A stretch of DNA of 64,000 nucleotides from Leptospira fainei serovar Hurstbridge str. BUT 6 (GTDB taxonomy: Bacteria; Spirochaetota; Leptospiria; Leptospirales; Leptospiraceae), in NCBI RefSeq assembly GCF_000306235.2, contig NZ_AKWZ02000010.1, forward strand, positions 558,001 to 622,000. Reading direction: 5' to 3'. Below, in pieces: positions 27,972 to 35,136 of this stretch. The notes under the pieces were generated by a model. The model searched no databases. It worked only from the letters and a program-made list of their open reading frames with translations, and was not told where the DNA came from. The stretch's first letter is position 1. The number at the start of each line of letters is the position of its first letter. The position numbers and the translations under genes are program-made.

Positions 27972-27988
27972 CGCCCGAATCTCGGGCG
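27972..27988 (+). promoter_or_regulatory. hairpin in the 5' leader of the SDR gene
   Basis: A perfect 7-bp stem (CGCCCGA/TCGGGCG) with a 3-base loop ends 13 bases before the ATG of the next gene. A TAATAT at 27956-27961 could be a -10, which would put the hairpin at the very 5' end of the mRNA, where such stems usually stabilise transcripts. There is no T-run, so it is not a terminator. Confidence 0.4.
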
Positions 27989-28001
27989 TAAGAGTGTATC
28001 G

Positions 28002-28913
28002 ATGAAAATATTAATCACAGGCGCAACAGGCTTTTTAGGAAAGCGAATCGTAGATCTTTTAAAAAAAGAAGGGGGGCATGAATTATATGCGCTGGTAAGA
28101 AGCGAATCTTCCGCTTCCACTTCGCGTAAACTCGGACTCCAGCCGATTTTCGCGGACCTCGGAGATCCTTTATCTCTAAAGAAAGCTTTAGAAGGAATCA
28201 AGTTCGACTCGGTCATCCACCTCGCCGCCGAAATCGCTACGCAAAGAAATAAGCAACTTCTATGGAAGGTGAATCACGAAGGAACGAAAAATCTTTTCGA
28301 ATCCGTTAAAGATCTAGGGTTAAAAAGCTTTATTTTTGCCAGCACGGTGGTCGTCGGAGAAGCAAACGGAGAGTTACTTTCGGAAGAGAAACCTTTGAAC
28401 GTAGAAACCGAGTATGGAAGAACGAAACAAGCTTCGGAGCAGATGTTGATCGAAGCTTATAAAACGAAAGGCTTTCCCGCAATCGTGCTCCGTCCATCTC
28501 ATATCTACGGTCCTGGAGGATGGTTTCAGGATTTGATTCGCGATATAAAAATCGGCCTCTTTAGAATCCCGGGGAACGGATTAAATTATTGGGATGTAGT
28601 TTACGTGGACGATGTTGCCGCCGCGTTTCTAAAAGTTTTACATTCCGGTAAACCGGGAGAGATCTATCATATAGTGGATGATACCCCGGTCACTATGCAG
28701 GAGTTCTTTAACGAAGCGGGAACTTATTTGGGCAAAAAGAAGATAGGTCACGCCCCGGTATTCCTCGCGAATTTGTTGAAAGGTAAAGACCCGGTTCGAG
28801 CAGCGACTCGATCGGCAAGAAATTCGAATTCGAAACTTAAATCCTTAGGCTGGAAACCCACTTATTCGGATTATAAATCAGGCCTTAAACAAACATTCCT
28901 AAGCGCCAATTAA
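28002..28913 (+). CDS. NAD(P)-dependent epimerase/dehydratase (extended SDR)
   Basis: A 303-residue extended short-chain dehydrogenase. The NAD(P) loop GATGFLG is at residues 7-13, the catalytic Ser lies in FASTVVVG (about 117), and YGRTK gives the YxxxK pair (about 140-144). The region PSHIYGPG is conserved in epimerases and 3-beta-hydroxysteroid-dehydrogenase-like proteins. Substrate unknown; sugar nucleotide or isoprenoid/steroid-like compounds are possible. The gene stands alone and is convergent with the polytopic membrane protein. Confidence 0.9.
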   Translation: MKILITGATGFLGKRIVDLLKKEGGHELYALVRSESSASTSRKLGLQPIFADLGDPLSLKKALEGIKFDSVIHLAAEIATQRNKQLLWKVNHEGTKNLFESVKDLGLKSFIFASTVVVGEANGELLSEEKPLNVETEYGRTKQASEQMLIEAYKTKGFPAIVLRPSHIYGPGGWFQDLIRDIKIGLFRIPGNGLNYWDVVYVDDVAAAFLKVLHSGKPGEIYHIVDDTPVTMQEFFNEAGTYLGKKKIGHAPVFLANLLKGKDPVRAATRSARNSNSKLKSLGWKPTYSDYKSGLKQTFLSAN

Positions 28914-28937
28914 CGAGAAATAGCTAAGCGTCGGACA

Positions 28938-30515
28938 TTATTTTCTTTTCATGGAAAAGACGATAATGTCCGGTTTATTTTCGACAAGAGCGGGCGTGAA
29001 CGTTTTCCCCAATATACTATTTACCGAATCATAATACGCATTATTCTCGAAAGGTCGATTCGGATCGGCATCCGGATCAGTCAGCACTTTTGCCTGAACA
29101 AATAATATTTTTGCGAACTGATTCGGATCATTCTTCGAGAAAAATTTATTCAATGCGACGGAGTCAAAAAGGGTAACACAAGGAGTTTCAAAAAAATTTT
29201 TGCCCATAATCTGCGTGTACGTCCTGATTTGAACGACGACTATATCGGGTTTTTGTTCCTCATATAGCTTATGCATTCCCGTCGATTGCTTGCCGTACTT
29301 AGCAAGAATCTGCGTATAAGAGACGGTAACTACCGTCGAATAAATAACCGAGACGATTACGAAAGACATACTAAGCTTTTGCCGGTATCCCGAAGACTCT
29401 TTCAGAACGAGCATGACAAAACCCGCAAAGCTTGGGATAGCGAGATGAAGATATCTGGTTCCGAAGTCGATGATTCCGTCGTTTGGCGCGACTAGTACCG
29501 ATCCGATGAATGCGACGGCTCCCGACTGAATCAATAAATTTCGGCTAAGATCGGAATTCTTCGGATCCTTCTTTCGAAAAACCCCTTTTGCGGAAAATAT
29601 AAAATACAATGAGTATATAAAGAAGAACAGAAATAAAGGCATGTAGGTAAAAAACCCGGGACGTCCGTAGCTAAAGAAGAGCAAACCTCTATAAATATAT
29701 AGCTTTTCCAAAGGTTGCAAAAACATCGTGGGTTGATTGAAAGAAAAACGAGGTCCAAGAGGCATACCGTACATTTGCATTTGGACGAAAATCAGAAGAA
29801 GTAATCCGCCGCAAACGCCGATCACATAAGAGAATATTGGAATTCTCGGCTGACCGCTCTGCCGCAGTCCAAGCAATAAAAAAAGTGAAAACGAGACGGT
29901 AAAGGCGATCGATTCCACGCGAAACCAGGCGGCGGAAGCGGAGATGAAACCCGCAAAAAAATACGAATAAGGAAGCGGTCGCAAAGATTTTTTTAGTATA
30001 AAGAACGCCCCCAAAAAAAACAAAAAGGAGGCAATTGCAACGTCAGGGAAAAAATATCCGTTAATAACGAACGGAGATCCCAAAACAAGAATGAATAAGA
30101 ATAACGGATCCCATTCCCATAAAATTGAAAGCAGAACGAGAGTGACCGCGACAATCAACGCAATGACTATATAAATCCCATCGATCCCTCCCCAAGGTAA
30201 AATCGCGGCATAAAAATACCCGAGCGCGACCGGAAACGGGCTTACGATTTTCTCACGGATACGAATACACTCCGTGGGACAAAATTCGGACTCCGGGTCC
30301 AACTTTGCGGAAGGTAAGTCCAAAGATCCGGAAGTGAAGCCGCTTCTATGAATGGATTCTCCTAAAATAAATTTGGCCAGATGATCCGAATAAAGCTGTT
30401 GGGACGGTTTCAGAAGAATCGGATAAAGAAGAGGCGTCAGAAGTAGGATTATGATCGGAGTTTTTCGAAAATAGCTGTGCTGAAAAAACGACACGGGTGT
30501 AAAAGTAGAGTTCAA
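28938..30515 (-). CDS. polytopic membrane protein, possible glycosyltransferase
   Basis: A 525-residue protein with about ten to twelve hydrophobic helices. Between the first two lies a periplasmic loop with an SDHLAKF segment, a cysteine pair and acidic residues, and a soluble C-terminal domain follows residue 390. The layout resembles GT-C (ArnT/PMT-like) glycosyltransferases that use polyprenyl-linked sugars, but I see no decisive catalytic motif. The start used is a TTG without a good ribosome-binding site; a GTG seven codons in is an alternative. It is convergent with the SDR gene. Confidence 0.6.
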   Translation of the reverse strand: MNSTFTPVSFFQHSYFRKTPIIILLLTPLLYPILLKPSQQLYSDHLAKFILGESIHRSGFTSGSLDLPSAKLDPESEFCPTECIRIREKIVSPFPVALGYFYAAILPWGGIDGIYIVIALIVAVTLVLLSILWEWDPLFLFILVLGSPFVINGYFFPDVAIASFLFFLGAFFILKKSLRPLPYSYFFAGFISASAAWFRVESIAFTVSFSLFLLLGLRQSGQPRIPIFSYVIGVCGGLLLLIFVQMQMYGMPLGPRFSFNQPTMFLQPLEKLYIYRGLLFFSYGRPGFFTYMPLFLFFFIYSLYFIFSAKGVFRKKDPKNSDLSRNLLIQSGAVAFIGSVLVAPNDGIIDFGTRYLHLAIPSFAGFVMLVLKESSGYRQKLSMSFVIVSVIYSTVVTVSYTQILAKYGKQSTGMHKLYEEQKPDIVVVQIRTYTQIMGKNFFETPCVTLFDSVALNKFFSKNDPNQFAKILFVQAKVLTDPDADPNRPFENNAYYDSVNSILGKTFTPALVENKPDIIVFSMKRK

Positions 30516-30618
30516 AAGGTAAGGGACAATCTTTTTTTAATCGAAAGTTCCTTTTGTCAAATAGGTTGACGCGCTTTATCGGAGAAATACGTTCTGCCTA
30601 CCAAACAAGAGGACGCAA

Positions 30619-30879
30619 ATGAAGAAATCTCTCCTTTTCATTCTTAGTTTTTATCTTTACGGTAGTTACTTTGGAATCCTCGCCCAGGATACCTCAAATC
30701 CGACTCTCCCGGTCGCAGCTCCGAGAGATAAAATGGTCTGCAAGCAGATCGATTTGGAAATCACCGGAACCAGTTATAATGACGGTCTCCGTTGCGAAAC
30801 GAAAGATGCAATTTGTTATATGATTGAAGGTTTTGCGATGAGCTGCTTCCCGAAGCAGAAAAGTATTTCCGGACAGTAA
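30619..30879 (+). CDS. small secreted cysteine-containing protein
   Basis: An 86-residue protein with a signal peptide (hydrophobic residues 4-20, cleavage near ILAQD). The mature part has four cysteines (in VCKQ, LRCET, AICYM and MSCFP), suggesting two disulfides in the periplasm or outside. AGAGGA lies eight bases before the ATG, and a candidate promoter TTGACG-16-TACGTT is at 30566-30593. Family not recognised. Confidence 0.72.
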   Translation: MKKSLLFILSFYLYGSYFGILAQDTSNPTLPVAAPRDKMVCKQIDLEITGTSYNDGLRCETKDAICYMIEGFAMSCFPKQKSISGQ

Positions 30880-30934
30880 ATCTGCGGAATTTCACGGAAG
30901 GGAAACTTCAAGAACCGGCAAGTCGGTTCCCCAT

Positions 30935-30958
30935 AAAAAAAGGCGTCTAAAAGACGCC
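30935..30958 (-). terminator. intrinsic terminator of the 31.0-31.3 kb gene
   Basis: On the minus strand a perfect 7-bp GC-rich stem (30942-30958, 3-base loop) is followed directly by seven T's (complement of 30935-30941). It lies 36 bases after the stop of the gene at 30994-31329 and faces away from the plus-strand gene on its left. Confidence 0.85.
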
Positions 30959-30993
30959 CTCCAATGATAATGGATTTTGAGGATTTGAGACGA

Positions 30994-31329
30994 TTAAAGA
31001 TTGTTCAAGAATTCTTGAGTCTTTTGAGCTTCTCTTTCCAAAGCTGCAGCTTGTTTCAGAAATTTTTCCGATTGAGCATTACTAGCTAGGAATTTTCCGC
31101 CAGTAGAACGTTTTGCAAGAGCTCTTAACTCTTCCGCACGCTCAGTTTTTTGCTGAGCAAGCGCTTTCAGGTATGTCCCGACGGCAATTTTCTGTTCTTT
31201 TGTAACGGCAGCCGAAACTAGGGCTTGCTCCAGCAGACGATCTTCGGTGTCTTGCGAAACTGCGAAGATAGAAGAGCCAGCTAAGAATCCAGCGACCAGA
31301 AGTAGAGAAACGATTTTGTTAACTTTCAT
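30994..31329 (-). CDS. small secreted helical protein
   Basis: A 111-residue protein with a signal peptide (KIVSLLLVAGFLAGSS, cleavage near FAVSQ). The mature part is strongly helical, rich in Ala, Glu, Gln and Lys with heptad-like spacing, and lacks cysteine. It resembles small abundant periplasmic coiled-coil proteins of spirochaetes, but I cannot name a family. GAGAGG precedes the ATG by ten bases, and a strong terminator follows. Confidence 0.72.
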   Translation of the reverse strand: MKVNKIVSLLLVAGFLAGSSIFAVSQDTEDRLLEQALVSAAVTKEQKIAVGTYLKALAQQKTERAEELRALAKRSTGGKFLASNAQSEKFLKQAAALEREAQKTQEFLNNL

Positions 31330-31842
31330 GAATTTGAAACCTCTCGGTGAACTATTTATATTTTTAATTCTCGTTATCGCTTATATCCATAAGACCTATG
31401 CCGCTTTCCAAATGATACAAAAAAATCGAAAAAAGGAAAAATCAATTCAAATTGTTAAACGAACCCGACATTTCAAACGCTTAATGATATCGTTTATTAT
31501 GTTTGTATAATTTTCAGAAACTTCACATTACGCTGCCTCTTCCAATGCGTAACGCAAATAAAAGAGGCGAATTCGAAAGCGGCAATATAAGCTTGCTTCC
31601 TTCTGATACAATCTTCGTCTAGTTAGTCCGATTTTTCAAGAAAAAAGCAGAAAGAAAAAATCGAAATTGCTTATTTTTTGGGCACATTTATTAAGCAATA
31701 TGCCCAAATAGTGGCCAAAAACGAGGTCAAAACACCCCTTTTTCGGGGATTTTCGAAAAATGTGAATTTGCGCGAGGATGGCTTTTCCGATACGGCTATT
31801 TCAACATTTTGGTAGCAGATTCTCACGAAAAGGATTGAGCAA
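31330..31842. other. 513-base gene-free region with RNA-structure signals
   Basis: No convincing protein gene is present. It holds (a) two interleaved complementary pairs at 31528-31568 (TTACGC with GCGTAA, GCCTCTT with AAGAGGC) that could form an H-type pseudoknot or switch between two stems; (b) a 10-bp inverted repeat with one mismatch at 31678-31707; and (c) a CCCC/GGGG hairpin followed by ATTTT at 31735-31753. Leader sequences of gloA or an sRNA are possible. Confidence 0.4.
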
Positions 31843-32265
31843 ATGCGTTATTTACATGCGATGATCCGCGTTTTAGATTTGGATGCGGCCTTGGACTTCT
31901 TCTGCGACAAGCTAGGATTGAAAGAAACCAGGCGAAGCGAACATCCTGAAGGAAAATTTACTTTGGTGTTTTTATCCGAAGGATCACCTAACGCGCCGGA
32001 AATCGAACTGACCTATAACTGGGATCAAAAAGAACGATATACCTTCGGAAGAAATTTCGGTCACTTAGCATTCGAAGTGGAAAATATATATGAGGTTTGC
32101 GAAAGATTGCGATCGAAAGGTATCACCATCAATCGTCCGCCTCGCGACGGTCGGATGGCCTTTGTCCGCTCTCCCGATTTGATTTCTATCGAGCTGTTGC
32201 AAAGAGGAAAGTCTTTGGAACCTGCCGAGCCTTGGAAGAGCATGCAAAATACCGGAGAATGGTAG
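31843..32265 (+). CDS. gloA: lactoylglutathione lyase / glyoxalase I family
   Basis: A 140-residue vicinal-oxygen-chelate protein. The metal ligands of glyoxalase I are in place: His5, Glu in IELTYNWD (about 55), His in FGHLAFEV (about 74) and Glu in SIELLQ (about 120). The family detoxifies methylglyoxal as its glutathione hemithioacetal. The NFGHLAFEV and LISIELLQ motifs favour GloA over other members of the fold. Confidence 0.92.
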   Translation: MRYLHAMIRVLDLDAALDFFCDKLGLKETRRSEHPEGKFTLVFLSEGSPNAPEIELTYNWDQKERYTFGRNFGHLAFEVENIYEVCERLRSKGITINRPPRDGRMAFVRSPDLISIELLQRGKSLEPAEPWKSMQNTGEW

Positions 32266-32277
32266 GAGAGATTCGAG

Positions 32278-33306
32278 TCATTTCCCGACGGATTTATACT
32301 CTTCTAATATGAGATGGACCGATTTCTGAAACAATTCCTCCAAATCTTTCGGTTGAATTTCTTCCAAACTACTCCCTTCTTTCCAAAGGAAGGGAAGTAG
32401 ACCGTCCAGATTGGTAGACTCGAAGCGCAAAGTTTGTCCGTTTTCCGAGTATGGAATTCCGGCGAGAAAAAGTTTAGCCTTGAGAAGCGCATCCGATCTA
32501 CAGGTCCAAATCACTAACTTAGGTTCATGCACTGGAAATAAACCGGCATGCACGACCTGGTCCTCCCAAGTTTCCCGATGGGTTCCTTTTTTTTGAAAGA
32601 GTAGATCGCCCTGCAGAATCTCGGCTTCCAAAATCTTTGGAAGGATCAAACGCTTCTTAACTTTTTCGGATCGGTCATATGCGAGGAGATAATAGTCCTC
32701 TCCCCCTTTTCTTAATAAACGAATCGGATCCGCTTCTAAAGTATAGGATTCTTCCGGAAAGGTTTTATAATATTTCAATTTTAGAGGGCTCTGATTTTTA
32801 AGCGCCTCCAGAATGGAAAATGCGACTGCGCCTAATTCATCCGAAATATCTTTCGGATCTTCCTTTAATTCCGGAAAGGCCCCTAATTCACCTGCAAAGA
32901 TTTTTTGTGCGGCCGTATATAATTCGTAACGAGGTGATTGTGAATAAGCCTCCAGTAAAACGGCGGAAATTTCCCTAAGTTCGTCGGATGAAAATTTAAG
33001 CGATTTTGCTAAAGGATCCGTTTCCAAAATGTAAACGAAGTCTTTCGAATTCTTCTGGGGATAATAACGAATTCGAAAACCGAGGCTTTCCAACTCTTCT
33101 ATATCGCGGGAAAGCTTTCTTCGGTCCGAATCCTTGTTTTCGTTATCGTAGAATTCTCCCATGATCTCCTTTAAGGATGAAAGGGTTAACCCTTCCTGAA
33201 ACTGAAAGAAGTTAAAGAGCAAGGTAAGGAGCCGAGACTCCGTAGGATTCATTTCCCGGGGTTCGATTCCAAGTTCGAGATCATTATCAAATTCTTCTTC
33301 TTTCAT
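32278..33306 (-). CDS. second WYL-domain transcriptional regulator
   Basis: A 342-residue protein related to the regulator at 26847-27800. A helix-turn-helix region is at about residues 25-75, followed by a WYL-like domain (DPIRLLRKGGEDYYLLAYD) and a WCX-like C-terminus. ATG 33306 has no good ribosome-binding site; an ATG at 33252 would begin MNPTES, much like the MNPTTK start of the first WYL protein, and would remove 18 acidic residues. It is convergent with gloA, 12 bases apart. Confidence 0.82.
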   Translation of the reverse strand: MKEEEFDNDLELGIEPREMNPTESRLLTLLFNFFQFQEGLTLSSLKEIMGEFYDNENKDSDRRKLSRDIEELESLGFRIRYYPQKNSKDFVYILETDPLAKSLKFSSDELREISAVLLEAYSQSPRYELYTAAQKIFAGELGAFPELKEDPKDISDELGAVAFSILEALKNQSPLKLKYYKTFPEESYTLEADPIRLLRKGGEDYYLLAYDRSEKVKKRLILPKILEAEILQGDLLFQKKGTHRETWEDQVVHAGLFPVHEPKLVIWTCRSDALLKAKLFLAGIPYSENGQTLRFESTNLDGLLPFLWKEGSSLEEIQPKDLEELFQKSVHLILEEYKSVGK

Positions 33307-33468
33307 AGTCTAGGATCAGAGAATCGGCTATCGTATCGACCTAGCAACCAAAATCTCCGAAATGCGGGGGAACTCCCTCCTGCATAAAAAACCGCTTGAA
33401 GAACGGGAAAGAAAGGAAAAACTCCGAATGCCCGAAAGGGATAAATTGATAATAGAGTAGGAATCGCT

Positions 33469-33696
33469 ATGGCAAAAATTATAGGATACATCATACCGAA
33501 CATTGCAGGCTTGATTTTAATCGTTTTGGGTTGGTGGACGACGATCATCAATGTGGCCACACTCCGTTTTTCAGGCGAATCGTACTTCAACAAATGGACC
33601 TATACAGGATTAATACTGATCGTAGTCGGTGCATACCTTCCCGAAATTTGGATAGGACTCCGAAATAAACTCTTTGGATCGAAGTCTGAGACCTAA
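33469..33696 (+). CDS. small membrane protein
   Basis: A 75-residue protein with two hydrophobic helices (about residues 5-25 and 45-62) joined by a short loop. TAGGA precedes the ATG with good spacing. I do not recognise the family. It lies alone between the second WYL regulator and the DegT-like gene. An overlapping minus-strand ORF seems to be its shadow. Confidence 0.62.
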   Translation: MAKIIGYIIPNIAGLILIVLGWWTTIINVATLRFSGESYFNKWTYTGLILIVVGAYLPEIWIGLRNKLFGSKSET

Positions 33697-33797
33697 ATTT
33701 CAGGTCGCAAAAATTGTCTAGACATTCTTCGGTACTCCGTTAAAGTTTCCGTTTCAGTACCCGATTTCATGCCTTCTGTATGAATTTGAAAAAAATC

Positions 33798-33825
33798 TTT
33801 ACGAGCTAGGTACATGTACTATAAT
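33798..33825 (+). promoter_or_regulatory. predicted promoter and palindromic operator of the DegT-like gene
   Basis: A perfect TATAAT (33820-33825) is preceded by TTTACG (33798-33803) at 16 bp. The perfect 10-bp palindrome GTACATGTAC (33810-33819) fills the spacer up to the -10, a typical repressor position. The start codon is 36 bases after the -10. Confidence 0.5.
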
Positions 33826-33861
33826 GCGACATAATATAGAAATTGGAACCTGAGACGGTCA

Positions 33862-34962
33862 ATGAGTACGGAAACCGAAGTTCTAGATAAAGCCAACCGC
33901 AAGAAAACGGATATTGAGTACAATAAGCCTACTCTTTCTAGAGAGGACCTCAAAACCGTGTTAGAGGCGCTAGTAGAGGATCACCTCTCAACAGGGTCGG
34001 TTACTTCTAAGTTCGAAAAGGCCTTCTCCTCCACATTTCGAACGAAGAATGTCATTTCTGCAAATAGCTTAACGGCTGCATACCATCTTGCATTTCTTTC
34101 CCTGGAAATTCAGCCGGGGGATAAAGTGGTTCTCTCCACGTACGCTCCCTTAGCTGCACTCGACGCAATTTTTCTCATTCAAGCCCAACCGGTAGTTATC
34201 GATCTAGAAAGACATTCATTCCATATTAGCGCTGCCGGAGTTGCCTCCTCATCGGAAGATTCTTCCGTAAAGGCGATTGTGGTCGATCATACATTCGGAT
34301 CTTTAGTGGACTTTTCAAAGTACGATTTTAAGGAAATTCCGGTTATCGAGGATTTCTCCGAAGCTGTTGGTGCGAGAACCGAGACGTTTACTCCGGGAAA
34401 ACAAGGCAAGCTCTCCATTTGCGGATTATCCGTGGAGTATTTGATCACGACCGGAAACGGAGCTTTGATCTGTACGGACGACGATTCGATATCTAAGAAA
34501 ATTCGAGCTCGAAAAAACGGCAAGGATCCATATCCCCGAAAAGACTGCCAGCCTCGGATGGATTACGATATGATCGATTACCAAGCCGCCTTGGGCATCG
34601 AACAACTTTCCAATTTGGGCGTGATATTGGAACGGAAACGTAAAATTGCTCAAATTTACTTGCAGTCCCTACAGGGTTCTCAAGTTTCCTCGCATTATAA
34701 CGATCCAGCCTCGGAAACCTTTAATCGTTTCGTGATTCTTGCTCCCGGAAATTACGAGCAAGTGGAAAGATATTTTCGGTCTCTCCAAATTGGTACTCGA
34801 AGAACGATGGATGAGCCGATTCACCATATTTTAGAATTATCAAATTCGGATTTTCCGAACGGAGAAAGGCTGTTTCAGAGAGGCCATTGTATTCCGGTCT
34901 ATCCGAACCTGACAAAAGATAATATCCAAAGAATTTCTCAGGCGATTCGCAGAATTTATTAG
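33862..34962 (+). CDS. DegT/DnrJ/EryC1/StrS-family protein lacking the PLP lysine
   Basis: A 366-residue protein with the sugar-aminotransferase fold: the ANSLTAAYHLAF phosphate-binding segment, IQPGDKVVLSTY, and VIEDFSEAVGA with the Asp (164) that contacts PLP. At the position of the Schiff-base lysine, before TTGNGA, the sequence reads LSVEYLI, so Lys appears to be Glu192 and no nearby Lys can replace it. Family members normally aminate nucleotide-linked keto-sugars; this one may be non-catalytic or do PLP chemistry without a lysine. It stands alone behind its own promoter. Confidence 0.8.
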   Translation: MSTETEVLDKANRKKTDIEYNKPTLSREDLKTVLEALVEDHLSTGSVTSKFEKAFSSTFRTKNVISANSLTAAYHLAFLSLEIQPGDKVVLSTYAPLAALDAIFLIQAQPVVIDLERHSFHISAAGVASSSEDSSVKAIVVDHTFGSLVDFSKYDFKEIPVIEDFSEAVGARTETFTPGKQGKLSICGLSVEYLITTGNGALICTDDDSISKKIRARKNGKDPYPRKDCQPRMDYDMIDYQAALGIEQLSNLGVILERKRKIAQIYLQSLQGSQVSSHYNDPASETFNRFVILAPGNYEQVERYFRSLQIGTRRTMDEPIHHILELSNSDFPNGERLFQRGHCIPVYPNLTKDNIQRISQAIRRIY

Positions 34963-35136
34963 TTCGGAAATAAAATCTTTTGTCTCAAGACATAACTTGG
35001 GATATTCAAAGGAGTTTTAAAATTCCGTCCTCTTCCCGATAATTCTTTCCGAAAAAAGATAAAACCGCGAAATGGACTCTTGAATCGTTCGAATTCCTTT
35101 CTAATCTAAGAAAAGAATTCGAATCCGGGGGGCCCT

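Noticed and set aside
31328..31510. 60-residue plus-strand ORF with one hydrophobic segment
   Set aside because: It starts opposite the start codon of the minus-strand gene at 30994-31329, its codon use is poor and lysine/arginine-rich, and no ribosome-binding site is evident.
33303..33593. 96-residue minus-strand ORF overlapping the start of the second WYL gene by four bases
   Set aside because: It lies mostly opposite the small membrane protein gene at 33469-33696, which has a ribosome-binding site and clear membrane helices; the minus-strand product has no family character.
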